Shown here piece after piece: positions 8,295 through 16,868 of a stretch of DNA of 64,000 bases. Source of the stretch: Rathayibacter_A sp036510655 (lineage in GTDB: Bacteria; Actinomycetota; Actinomycetes; Actinomycetales; Microbacteriaceae); the NCBI GenBank assembly GCA_036510655.1, contig DATCDQ010000078.1, positions 1-64,000 of the forward strand, written 5' to 3'. The notes beneath the pieces were generated by a model, which worked only from the letters and a program-made list of their open reading frames with translations, did no database searches and had not been told where the DNA came from. A program made the translations under genes and the position numbers. Position 1 is the stretch's first letter. Each line of letters starts with the position of its first letter.

Positions 8295-9512
8295 ATGCCA
8301 AGCAAGGACGTCATCGTTGCCGTCAAAGCGTTCGTGGTGAAATCACCGCGGCGTGCGCGTGAAGCGGTTCCGGATGCGCCGGAAGATGTTCGCGACTGGC
8401 GCCGCGGCAAAGTCGCGAACCCGATGACCAAGTATCCCGAGTTCCGTGATGATCGCCCTTCGGCGACCGGTCGTGACTCCGGCCGCACGGTTATCGTGCA
8501 GGTCGAGAGCGCATCCGGTGAGATCGGCATCGGCATGACGAACGGCGGAGTCGCCGCTGCGGCGATCATCGAACTGCATCTGGCCGATATCGTCGAGGGT
8601 CAGTCCGCCTACGCACACGAGACGATCTCGGATCGGATGTTCGCGAGCACCCTGGCATACGGCCGCAAGGGCGTCGTGCTGCACGCGATCTCGGCCGTCG
8701 ATCTTGCAATCTGGGATCTGCACGGGCGGCTGGCGGGTCAGCCCGTGTTCGAGCTGCTTGGTGGGCCGACGTCCGCGGACATTCCGATGTATGGCACGGG
8801 GCCGCTCGCGGGCCCGATCGAGAAGCTCGGCTTCTTCGGAGCCAAACTGCCCCTCACGTACGGTCCGAGTGAGGGCGAAGAAGGATTCCGGCGCAATGTC
8901 GAGCGGGCCAAGCGGGCCCGTGACGCCGTCGGGGATGGGTTCCCGCTCTATTTCGACTGCTGGATGTCGCTCAACGTCGATTACGCCGTTCGGCTCGCGC
9001 AGGCGGTGGAGCCGCTCGGGTTCCGCTGGCTCGAAGAGCCGCTGCGGCCTGACGACTACGCGGGCCATGCCGAGTTGCGTCGCCGAATGCCCGCGTCGAT
9101 GACGCTCAACACGGGCGAGCACGAATACACGGCCGCCGGTTTCCGCCTGCTGTGCGAAGCGGGCGTCGACATCATCCAGCCCGATCCCATGTGGTGCGGT
9201 GGCGTGACGGAGCTGAAGCGCATCGCCGCCGTGGCATCCGCATACGGCAAGCGCATCATCCCTCACGTCGGCGGCGTCTACAGCTATCACTTTCTGGGCG
9301 CGTATCCGCAGGCGACGTTCGCGGAATTCCCGGTAATGGTCGACATGGGCGACACCATTGTTCCTTTCCAGGGGCCGCTGTTGCTGGGCGAGCCGCTCCC
9401 CGTCGACGGTCGCATCGCACCGACCTCGGCGCCGGGCTTCGGCCTGGAGCTCAACCCCGAGTTCGAGCTGGTGCGTCCCGTGACGCGTGAGCAGCTCGAG
9501 GAGTACGCGTGA
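8295..9512 (+). CDS. rhmD: L-rhamnonate dehydratase (enolase superfamily)
   Basis: This 405-residue protein shares the characteristic blocks of RhmD: KVANPMTKYPEFR near residue 37, YGRKGVVLHAISAVDLAIWDL, FGAKLPLTYGPSEGEEGFRRN, FDCWMSLNVDYAVRLA, WLEEPLRPDDYAG, TGEHEYTAAGFR and IIPHVGGVYSYHF. The Asp, Glu and Glu ligands and the catalytic His of the enolase barrel are present in these blocks. It dehydrates L-rhamnonate to 2-keto-3-deoxy-L-rhamnonate, the committed step of the non-phosphorylative route. The ATG at 8295 lies six bases after the GH1 stop, with a GAGAGG motif upstream. The start of the next gene overlaps its stop (GTGA). Confidence 0.9.
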   Translation: MPSKDVIVAVKAFVVKSPRRAREAVPDAPEDVRDWRRGKVANPMTKYPEFRDDRPSATGRDSGRTVIVQVESASGEIGIGMTNGGVAAAAIIELHLADIVEGQSAYAHETISDRMFASTLAYGRKGVVLHAISAVDLAIWDLHGRLAGQPVFELLGGPTSADIPMYGTGPLAGPIEKLGFFGAKLPLTYGPSEGEEGFRRNVERAKRARDAVGDGFPLYFDCWMSLNVDYAVRLAQAVEPLGFRWLEEPLRPDDYAGHAELRRRMPASMTLNTGEHEYTAAGFRLLCEAGVDIIQPDPMWCGGVTELKRIAAVASAYGKRIIPHVGGVYSYHFLGAYPQATFAEFPVMVDMGDTIVPFQGPLLLGEPLPVDGRIAPTSAPGFGLELNPEFELVRPVTREQLEEYA

Positions 9513-10579
9513 CCGACCGGCTTCGCTTCGCCATGGTGGGCGCCGGATGGTGGGCACATCGCGCACATCTGCCCGCGCTCGCCGCGGACCCGAGTATCGA
9601 GCTCGTCGCCGTCTGCGACCCGGACGCCTCGCGCGCGAACGCTGCGGCGCGCGAGTTCGGCGCGCCCCGCGCCTTCACCGATGTCGCGGCCATGCTCGGC
9701 GTGGTCGAGCTCGACTGCGCGGTCGTCGCGACTCCGCACACGACGCATCGGCCCGTCGTCGAAGGGCTGCTGCGTGCGGGGGTCGATGTGCTGGTCGAGA
9801 AGCCTCTGACGACGACGGCCGAGGGCGCCTGGGCGCTCGTCGAACTCGCCCGCGGGCTCGGCCGCACCCTCTCGGTCGGTCTCACCTATCAATACGCGGA
9901 AACCGCGGCCCAGGTACGCGAGATCGTGGCCACCGAGATCGGCGAACTCGTGTGCGTCAACGCCGAGTTCTCCTCCGAGACGGAGGGACTGTTCAGCACC
10001 GTGGATCCACTCGCCGCTCACCTGGACGACCCGAGCCGGCCGCATGGAACGAGCTACTCGAATCCGCGGCTCTCCGGCGGCGGACAGGGGCAGACCCAGC
10101 TGACACATCTGCTGGGGAATCTGCTCTGGAACACCGGCAAGCAGGCCGTGGAGGTCTTCGCGTACATGCACAATCGTGGCCTCGCGGTCGATGTCGTCAA
10201 CGCGCTGACGTTCCGACTCGACGGCGACACCATCGGCACCGCGACCTCGACGGGAACGACCCCCCTGGGGGCGCCGGTGTGCCATCGGATTCGCTATCAC
10301 GGCACTCACGCGGTTCTCGAGCACGACCTGCTCAAGGCGGAGGCGTGGGTATTCGAAGCAGGTGGCGGCATCCGTCATATCGAGAATCCTGATGACGTTC
10401 CTGCATACGCGCTGTCTCGGCCGGTGCCGATGTTCGCGCGGCTTGTGCGCGGCGAGATCGCCAACCCTGCGCCGGCGGATGTCGCCGCGGCATCCGTCTC
10501 CCTCATCGAAGCCGCCTACATCTCGGCGGCAGAGCATCGACCGGTCGACGTTCGACGCGGAACGATCGGCCCCAACTAG
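9509..10579 (+). CDS. Gfo/Idh/MocA family NAD(P)-dependent oxidoreductase
   Basis: A 356-residue protein with an N-terminal Rossmann motif (VGAGWWAHRAHLPAL, residues 8-22) and the family's EKPL motif near residue 94, which places the catalytic Lys. The C-terminal half fits the Gfo/Idh/MocA substrate domain. It starts at a GTG overlapping the rhmD stop, so it is translationally coupled. A role in oxidising rhamnose or a related sugar or acid is inferred from the operon. The family also includes enzymes that use a transient 3-keto step to break glycosidic bonds, so that alternative stays open. Confidence 0.85.
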   Translation: MTDRLRFAMVGAGWWAHRAHLPALAADPSIELVAVCDPDASRANAAAREFGAPRAFTDVAAMLGVVELDCAVVATPHTTHRPVVEGLLRAGVDVLVEKPLTTTAEGAWALVELARGLGRTLSVGLTYQYAETAAQVREIVATEIGELVCVNAEFSSETEGLFSTVDPLAAHLDDPSRPHGTSYSNPRLSGGGQGQTQLTHLLGNLLWNTGKQAVEVFAYMHNRGLAVDVVNALTFRLDGDTIGTATSTGTTPLGAPVCHRIRYHGTHAVLEHDLLKAEAWVFEAGGGIRHIENPDDVPAYALSRPVPMFARLVRGEIANPAPADVAAASVSLIEAAYISAAEHRPVDVRRGTIGPN

Positions 10580-10590
10580 AGGAGCAACTC

Positions 10591-11346
10591 ATGGCTCAGT
10601 CCCCCCTTACTGTCATCGTCGGAGCAGCACAGGGAATCGGCGCAGAGGTCGCACGCACCCTGGCACGATCCGGTCCCGTCGTGCTCGCCGATATTCAACA
10701 GGATGCTGCAGCCGAGCTGGCGGCCGAGCTCACGGCGAACGGTGCCGAGGCGAGCGCTCACGGCGTCGACGTGACGAGCCCGGAGTCCGTCGCCGCACTG
10801 GTGGCCGCGACTCCGGGAACAACTAGGCTGGTGATCGTCGCCGGTGCGTTCTCTGCCGGCCCGTCACTCGAGCTCGAGTCTGCGGAATTCACGCGCATCC
10901 TCAGCATCAACCTCGTCGGAGCCTACGACGTGGCCCGTCAGTACTCGGCCGCCATGATCGAATCGGGCGGTGGCGCGATCGTCGCCATCGGCTCGATCGC
11001 CGCCCGGATGCCGAGGCTGCGGCAGGCGGCGTACAGCGCCTCGAAGGCCGGAATGCGGCAGGCTCTGCGCGTGCTCGGGCTCGAGGTGCGTGAGCACGGC
11101 GTTCGCATCAACTTCGTTGCGCCGGGCCCGACCCAGACGCCGATGATGGCCGAGCTCGCGGCCGATCACACGGGAATCCAACTGTGGGAGGGCGAGCTCG
11201 AGACGTGGCGTCCGCGCATCCCGGACGGCCGCGTCGCGCAGCCCGAAGACGTGGCGAACGCCATCGAGTTTCTACTCTCGGACAAGGCGGCGCATATCTC
11301 GCTGCATGACCTCTATGTCGACGGTGGCGAGAGCCTCGGCATGTGA
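10591..11346 (+). CDS. Short-chain dehydrogenase/reductase, possible 2-keto-3-deoxy-L-rhamnonate 4-dehydrogenase
   Basis: A 251-residue classical SDR: GAAQGIGAEVA nucleotide-binding motif at residue 11, catalytic Ser in GSIAAR, YSASKAG with Tyr and Lys near 148-152, and NFVAPGPTQTPMM. GAGGAG lies ten bases upstream of the ATG. It closes the GH1-rhmD-Gfo operon. In the diketo-hydrolase route of rhamnose degradation, an SDR oxidises 2-keto-3-deoxy-rhamnonate before FAH-type cleavage. An FAH hydrolase is encoded at 18532-19554, so this assignment is plausible but unproven. L-rhamnose 1-dehydrogenase is an alternative, since that enzyme is also an SDR. Confidence 0.85.
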   Translation: MAQSPLTVIVGAAQGIGAEVARTLARSGPVVLADIQQDAAAELAAELTANGAEASAHGVDVTSPESVAALVAATPGTTRLVIVAGAFSAGPSLELESAEFTRILSINLVGAYDVARQYSAAMIESGGGAIVAIGSIAARMPRLRQAAYSASKAGMRQALRVLGLEVREHGVRINFVAPGPTQTPMMAELAADHTGIQLWEGELETWRPRIPDGRVAQPEDVANAIEFLLSDKAAHISLHDLYVDGGESLGM

Positions 11347-11383
11347 AAGCAGGGTGACCTCAACTGACTGCGGTGCAGGGGTA

Positions 11384-12388
11384 TTAGCCGCTGCTCGCCC
11401 GCACGATCAGCTCGGGCTGCAGCAGGTGCCGCCCGTGCGTGTGGTTCTCGTCGCCGGCGACCTCCTGTTCGAGCAGTTCGAGCGCGGCACGCGCCAGGGA
11501 TTCCCGTGGCTGGCGGATCGTGCTGAGCGGCACGACGGTGGATGCCGCGAAGTCGATGTCGTCATATCCGACTATCGCGATGTCTCGCGGTATCGAGAGC
11601 CTGCGATCGAGAATCAGGGCCTGCACCAGACCGATGGCGAGCAGGTCGTTGGCGGCGAAGACGGCATCCGGTCTGTCCTCGGCGGGCAGCGCGAGGATCC
11701 GCTCGGCGACGTGTCTTCCCTCCTCAACGGTGAGGTCGTCCGTCTCGATGATCGAGAGCGTCACCCCCGGCGTTTCCTGCGCGGCGTGGGCCGCCCCGGA
11801 AAGACGGTCGCCGATCTGGGAAAGTGGGCCGCCGGCGAGCACCAGCCGTTTCCTGCCCTGCTCGACGAGGTGCCGCACCGCTATATATCCACCGGCTGCG
11901 CCGTCGAGGCCGACCGAGCACACCTCGGCCGAATCGATGTTGCCGTCGAAGAGAACCACGGGGGTGCCACTCGCGCGCAGTCGGCTGAGCCGCGGGGTGA
12001 GGCCCTGTTGCGGCACGATGAGCAGACCGCGCACGCGCTGTTCATCGAAAAGGTCGATGTAGCGCTGTTCGCGCGCGGCGTTCTGGTCGCTGGAGCCGAG
12101 CACGATGGTGTGTCCGGCCTCTTCGGCCGCGGCCTCAAGCTCGTGAGCGAGATCGGCGAAGAAGGGGTTCGCGACGTTGACCACGACGAAGCCGATAGCC
12201 GTGCCCCTGCCCATGCGAAGCTGGCGAGCGAGATCGTTGCGCACGAAACCCATCGATTGCATGGTCTGCTGTACCTTGGCGAGCGTCTTCGCGCTCACCT
12301 GGTCCGGGTAGTTCAGCACGTTTGAGACGGTCCCTACAGACACGCCTGCGGCGCGGGCTACGTCACGGATGCCTACGTTGGTTCTCAT
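11384..12388 (-). CDS. LacI family transcriptional regulator
   Basis: A 334-residue protein with an N-terminal helix-turn-helix (IRDVARAAGVSVGTVSNVLN, residues 7-26), the LacI hinge region and a periplasmic-binding-protein-like sensor domain (FDGNIDSAEVCSVGLDGAAGG, FAANDLLAIG, VGYDDIDFAAS). It is one of three LacI regulators in the locus and most resembles the one at 43750-44757. It lies downstream of the GH78 gene with a 90-base gap and no obvious operator of its own, so it is probably the last gene of the 18190-to-11384 operon. It likely binds TGAAWCGTTTCA sites and responds to rhamnose or a rhamnoside. Confidence 0.93.
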   Translation of the reverse strand: MRTNVGIRDVARAAGVSVGTVSNVLNYPDQVSAKTLAKVQQTMQSMGFVRNDLARQLRMGRGTAIGFVVVNVANPFFADLAHELEAAAEEAGHTIVLGSSDQNAAREQRYIDLFDEQRVRGLLIVPQQGLTPRLSRLRASGTPVVLFDGNIDSAEVCSVGLDGAAGGYIAVRHLVEQGRKRLVLAGGPLSQIGDRLSGAAHAAQETPGVTLSIIETDDLTVEEGRHVAERILALPAEDRPDAVFAANDLLAIGLVQALILDRRLSIPRDIAIVGYDDIDFAASTVVPLSTIRQPRESLARAALELLEQEVAGDENHTHGRHLLQPELIVRASSG

Positions 12389-12478
12389 GTGATGGCTGCC
12401 AAATTGATTACGGGGATATTATGGTGCAGCATACCGGCGAGCGACTCGTCGAGGCCGCGATTGGAGTCGCGGATCGCA

Positions 12479-15094
12479 TCATGCCGCCGGCGCCGCCACG
12501 GCCGTCTCGACCGCATACTCATAGCTACCGTGCTCGACGTTCTCCCGAACGGTACCGTCCGGAAGCTCGACGGTCGCCGTCACGCCGACCGGTACCGTCA
12601 GGCTGAGTTCGAAGCGCTGCTCGACCAGCCGCCAGCCGACCTGAATGCGACCGTATGGGGAGTCGTAGCCCATGGCGGCGCTCGTGAGCCCCGCTCCGGG
12701 TATCGGGGCGACGCGTACCGTACGACATGCGGGAGTCAGCGACACCAGGCCGCCGATCGTGCGGTGCATCCAATTCGCCACCGCGCCGAACGCGTAATGG
12801 TTGAACGACGTCATCTCACCGGAGTTCACGGAGCCGTCTGCGAGCAGGCTGTCCCAGCGCTCCCAGATCGTCGTCGCGCCGAGGTCCACGGCGTAGAGCC
12901 AACTCGGGAAGGCCCGCGTCGTGAGCATGCGATACGCATCGTCGGTGCGCCCCGCCAGGCTGAGGGCAAGCAGCACGACCGGCGTGCCGAGAAACCCCGT
13001 CGCCACGGTGAAGCACTGCGACTCGACGAGCTCGGCCAGGCGCTCGCCGGCACGCGATCGCACCGCCGCGTCGCCGATCATCTCCCAGGCAAGCGCCAGC
13101 GCGTAGACCGTCTGGCAGTCGCTCGTTATGCGCCCGTCGTCGTGCACGTATGCGGCAGAGAAGGCAGAGCGGATGCGTGCGGCAAGCGCCCCATAGCGCT
13201 GCGCGTCGTCACTGCGTCCAAGCGCCGCCGCGCTCTGTGAGAGCAGATCCGCCGAGCGGAAGTAATAGGCAGTCGCCACGACGTCTGGGTCGGCCTGGGC
13301 GGCGGCAGGGTCATCCGGCGGTGCGAGCGGGTCGAGCCAATCGCCCAACTGCTGGCCGCCGCGCCAGAGCAGTTCGGGGCCGGCAAGGGTGCGCACGCGT
13401 TCGACCCAGGCGACCATGCTGGCGTACTGTCGTCGCAGAACCCCGGTGTCGCCGTAGCGCTGGTACAGCACCCAGGGCACCACGACCGCGGCATCTCCCC
13501 AGCCGGCGAGAGCGGATTCCTTGGGAAAGACCCGCGGCACAACGGCGGGAACCGTGCCATCCGGCAGTTGGTCGAGCGCGAGAGAATCGAGCCATCCGCC
13601 GAGAAAAGCGGAGACGTCGAACAGGGTAGATGCCGTCGGAGCGAACACCTGGATGTCACCGGTCCAGCCCAGCCGCTCATCGCGCTGCGGGCAGTCGGTC
13701 GGAACGTCGAGGAAGTTTCCGACCATGCTGTTGACGACATTCTGATGCAGCTGTGACAGCGCGGAATCGGAGCATTCGAACCAGCCGGTGCGCGTCAACG
13801 CGCTTCCCAGGGAGACGGCCTCGAGTTCGATGAGCGCACCGGGCGGCAGCCCGGCTATCTCGGCGTAGCGGAAGCCGTGGTAGGTGAAGACCGGCTCGAG
13901 AAGCTCGCCCGCCTCGCCTGCCAGCACGTAGCGATCGGTGGCCTCGGCGGAGCGCAGCGGGCGGATCGAGAGCTCTCCGCCATCGAGAACTTCGGCGTGA
14001 CGAATGGTCACCGTCGTTCCGGCGGGTGCAGTGACACGCATCCGCACCCATCCGACGAGATTGCGCCCGAAGTCGGCGATGACGGCAGGTGAGCGGTCGA
14101 GAAGGGCGAGCGGTGTTATTGCTTCGAGCTCGCGAACCGGCGGGGCGACGGCAAGGTCGAGGTGGCCGATTTCGGCGTCGAGCCGTTCGACGGGGGCATG
14201 CAGCGTCGGCCAGGCGGGCATCCGCAGATCGGTCGTCTGACCGTCATAGAAATCGTTGGCGAGAATGCGCGACGATGCCGTTCGCCAGCTCTCGTCTGTG
14301 CCGATCGTGACGCGTCGTCCGTCGGCGTAGTCGAGCTCGAGCTGGCCGAGCAGACCGAGCCTGTCGCCATAGACGCGGCCGCGGTGAATGGGCAGGGACG
14401 CGATCCGGCCGCGATACCAACCGTTGCCGATCAGTGCGCTGAGCTCATTGTCACCCTCACTCAACAACGCCGTCACGTCATAGCTGCGAAAGCGGATGAG
14501 CCGGTCGTATGTCGTCCAACCCGGTGTGAAGAGATCCTCTGACACGCGGTCGCCGTTGATGTGGGGCACCACGATGCCGAGCGCGGTGATGTGCAGTCGG
14601 GCGTGAATGAGGTCGGGACCCACCTCGAAGGTCGTTCCGATGAGGGGTGCCGGATCGTCGGTATCCGCCACCGCCACCGGTGTAATCCAGCTCCCCGACC
14701 AGTCGGAGGGTTGCAGAAGGGATGCCTCGACGGTCGCGCTCGGACTCCACGAGCTCCAACCGTCCGCACCGGAGACCCGCACCCGCAGCGAGGCACGATC
14801 TCGCGACTCGAGCGGAGCGAATGGCCAGTCGACGAGAATCTGGCCGTCGCCGTCGAGCGGCGCGACCAAGGTGCTGCCGTCTGGGTAGCTCGCCTCGATC
14901 TCGCTGCCGAGCTGTCGCCATGCGCGGGGAGCAGTGTCGATGCGCCAACTGAGCCGCGGGGAGGGAACGCCGACGAAGCTGACCGGCGCGCACCCTGGTG
15001 GCACTGGGCCCGACGGGTTCGATTGCTCGAACCGAATCGGCCCGTCGATGTGCACGCCGACACGCACCGCGTCGTGCGCGGAGTCCCTGTTCAT
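12479..15094 (-). CDS. GH78 family alpha-L-rhamnosidase
   Basis: An 871-residue intracellular enzyme. The N-terminal beta domains include LITALGIVVPHINGD-like and TPGWTTYDRLIRFRSYDVT blocks. The (alpha/alpha)6 domain carries the GH78 signature DCPQRDERLGWTGD near residues 465-478 (catalytic acidic residues) and GEMTSFNHYAFGAVANW near residue 755, which holds the predicted base. No signal peptide is seen, so the substrate must be imported by the adjacent ABC system. The ATG at 15094 is chosen because the upstream permease stops at 15103; an in-frame ATG at 15142 would overlap that gene. Of the three GH78 proteins in the window, this is the most canonical. Confidence 0.93.
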   Translation of the reverse strand: MNRDSAHDAVRVGVHIDGPIRFEQSNPSGPVPPGCAPVSFVGVPSPRLSWRIDTAPRAWRQLGSEIEASYPDGSTLVAPLDGDGQILVDWPFAPLESRDRASLRVRVSGADGWSSWSPSATVEASLLQPSDWSGSWITPVAVADTDDPAPLIGTTFEVGPDLIHARLHITALGIVVPHINGDRVSEDLFTPGWTTYDRLIRFRSYDVTALLSEGDNELSALIGNGWYRGRIASLPIHRGRVYGDRLGLLGQLELDYADGRRVTIGTDESWRTASSRILANDFYDGQTTDLRMPAWPTLHAPVERLDAEIGHLDLAVAPPVRELEAITPLALLDRSPAVIADFGRNLVGWVRMRVTAPAGTTVTIRHAEVLDGGELSIRPLRSAEATDRYVLAGEAGELLEPVFTYHGFRYAEIAGLPPGALIELEAVSLGSALTRTGWFECSDSALSQLHQNVVNSMVGNFLDVPTDCPQRDERLGWTGDIQVFAPTASTLFDVSAFLGGWLDSLALDQLPDGTVPAVVPRVFPKESALAGWGDAAVVVPWVLYQRYGDTGVLRRQYASMVAWVERVRTLAGPELLWRGGQQLGDWLDPLAPPDDPAAAQADPDVVATAYYFRSADLLSQSAAALGRSDDAQRYGALAARIRSAFSAAYVHDDGRITSDCQTVYALALAWEMIGDAAVRSRAGERLAELVESQCFTVATGFLGTPVVLLALSLAGRTDDAYRMLTTRAFPSWLYAVDLGATTIWERWDSLLADGSVNSGEMTSFNHYAFGAVANWMHRTIGGLVSLTPACRTVRVAPIPGAGLTSAAMGYDSPYGRIQVGWRLVEQRFELSLTVPVGVTATVELPDGTVRENVEHGSYEYAVETAVAAPAA

Positions 15095-15102
15095 GGTGCC
15101 GC

Positions 15103-15927
15103 CTACTCGAGTCCCGTGCCGGCGATGCCGCGCGTGAACCACTTCTGGAACACAACAAAGACCACCAGCACAGGCACCATGGCTATGACGGCTGCGGCGA
15201 ATCCGACGGAGGGTGAAATATTCGAGAACTGGGTCGTGGCAAGGGGTGCAAGCGCGAGGGTCAACACCCGAGTGTCTGGTCCCGGCGCAGCCAGCAGCGG
15301 CCAGATATAGAGGTTCCAGGCGGTGAGGAACGTCACAACCGAGTATGCCGCGATAATCGGGCGCGCGAGCGGCAGCGCGATGCGGAAGAACGTCTGGAAC
15401 CAGTTGGCACCGTCGATGCGAGCAGCCTCGATCAGCCCGTCGGGGAGCGTAGCGAAGAACTGCCGGAAGAGCAGCACTCCCACTGAAGCCTGCCCGGCGA
15501 CCGGAAGGATCAGTCCCAGGAAGGTGCCGATGATACCGAGCTGCAGGGTGACCACGAAGGTCGGGATGAGGATCAGGTTGGTCGGCATCAGGATCGGTAC
15601 GAGAAACAGCGCGAACACCGCACTGGAACCGCGGAACTTGATCTTCGACAGTGCGAACCCCGCGGGCAGACAGATGGCGAGCTGGATGAACAGCACGCCG
15701 AACACGAAGATGAAGGTGTTAAGGATCGTGCGCGGGGTGAGGTAGTTCCAGGCCTGAACGAAGTTGTCCCAGATCGGCGTGGTCGGGAACAGGCGCGGCG
15801 GGTACTGCGCGATGTCGCTGAAGGACATCAGCGAACCCGACAGCAGGTACAGCATGGGAAAGGCTATGACGAGGCCGAACAGGATGATCGTCGAGTAGCG
15901 GCCGATGCGTAGACGGGCGAGTCTCAT
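15103..15927 (-). CDS. Carbohydrate ABC transporter permease (MalG type)
   Basis: A 274-residue inner-membrane protein with six predicted transmembrane segments and the EAA loop typical of CUT1 permeases (EAARIDGANWFQTFFRIALPLARP). The ATG at 15927 overlaps the stop of the preceding permease (ATGA). It works with the 15924-16868 permease and the 16865-18190 binding lipoprotein. No ATPase is encoded nearby, so a shared MsiK-like ATPase elsewhere is expected. The operon also encodes a rhamnosidase, so the likely cargo is a short rhamnoside. Confidence 0.93.
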   Translation of the reverse strand: MRLARLRIGRYSTIILFGLVIAFPMLYLLSGSLMSFSDIAQYPPRLFPTTPIWDNFVQAWNYLTPRTILNTFIFVFGVLFIQLAICLPAGFALSKIKFRGSSAVFALFLVPILMPTNLILIPTFVVTLQLGIIGTFLGLILPVAGQASVGVLLFRQFFATLPDGLIEAARIDGANWFQTFFRIALPLARPIIAAYSVVTFLTAWNLYIWPLLAAPGPDTRVLTLALAPLATTQFSNISPSVGFAAAVIAMVPVLVVFVVFQKWFTRGIAGTGLE

Positions 15928-16868
15928 CGTAAGAACCTCCTGGTGACGAGGCGGCCAAGGCCGATGATGGCGACGATGATGACCAGCTGTAGAACCGAGA
16001 GCACGCTTGCGTAGCCCACATCCTGATTCGAGAAGGCTTGCCGGTATGCGTAAAGACTGAGTGCGGTCGTTGCCCCCAGAGGACCACCGTTCGTCATGAT
16101 CAGCGAGACGTCGAGGGAACTTGCCACGTAGTTGACGATCTGCAGAATCGCTACCACGAAGGTCGTGGATGCCACGTTCGGCCAGGTGATCGACCACAGC
16201 GTGCGCCACGGACCGGCGCCGTCGAGAGCCGCGGCCGAATAGATGTCCTCCGGCACGCGCTGCAGCCCGGCCAGGTACAGGATGATCACGATCGGCAGGG
16301 CAAGCCAGATCATCATGATCACCAGTGCGGGCAGCGCCAGCGTCTCGTTGTTGAGGATGTCTATGGGCGGCAGCCCGAGCACTCGTAGCAGGGCGCCGAT
16401 CGGTCCCTGCCGCGGGTCGTAGATGAAGGCCCACAGCACGGCGGAGACCGCCACCGAGAGCACGACAGGCACGAAGTAGAGCACACGTAGAATTCCGACA
16501 CCGGGCATGTTCGCGTTGATCAGAACGGCCAGCATGAACCCGATGGCGATGGTGGGAACGACGCCCAGGAGCACGAAGAGCAGGGTGACGCCCAGCGAGC
16601 CCCACGCCGCCGAATCGGTTGCCAGCTTCACGAAGTTCACGAAGCCGACGAAGACGGGGGTGTCGAAGAAGTTCCACTGGTAGAAGCTCAGCCCGAACCC
16701 GACGACGGTGGGAATGATGATGAAGAGGATGAAGAGGATCAGCGCCGGGGTGAGCAGAAGCCACGCGGACGCGGCATCCGCTTTTCTGTACTTGGACTTT
16801 TTGCGAGGGGAGGACCGGGGGTGCCGGCGCTTGGCGCCGGCACCCCGCTTGGTCTCGAGAACGGTCAA
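15924..16868 (-). CDS. Carbohydrate ABC transporter permease (MalF type)
   Basis: A 314-residue permease: basic N-terminus, first transmembrane helix at about residues 35-57, and the EAA loop SAAALDGAGPWRTLWSITWPNV. The only in-frame start upstream of the conserved region is a TTG at 16868, since a stop lies just before it. No strong ribosome-binding site is seen. Translation probably couples to the binding-protein gene: it starts seven bases after the frame-restored stop at 16876 and overlaps the stop actually present at 16865. Confidence 0.9.
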   Translation of the reverse strand: MTVLETKRGAGAKRRHPRSSPRKKSKYRKADAASAWLLLTPALILFILFIIIPTVVGFGLSFYQWNFFDTPVFVGFVNFVKLATDSAAWGSLGVTLLFVLLGVVPTIAIGFMLAVLINANMPGVGILRVLYFVPVVLSVAVSAVLWAFIYDPRQGPIGALLRVLGLPPIDILNNETLALPALVIMMIWLALPIVIILYLAGLQRVPEDIYSAAALDGAGPWRTLWSITWPNVASTTFVVAILQIVNYVASSLDVSLIMTNGGPLGATTALSLYAYRQAFSNQDVGYASVLSVLQLVIIVAIIGLGRLVTRRFLR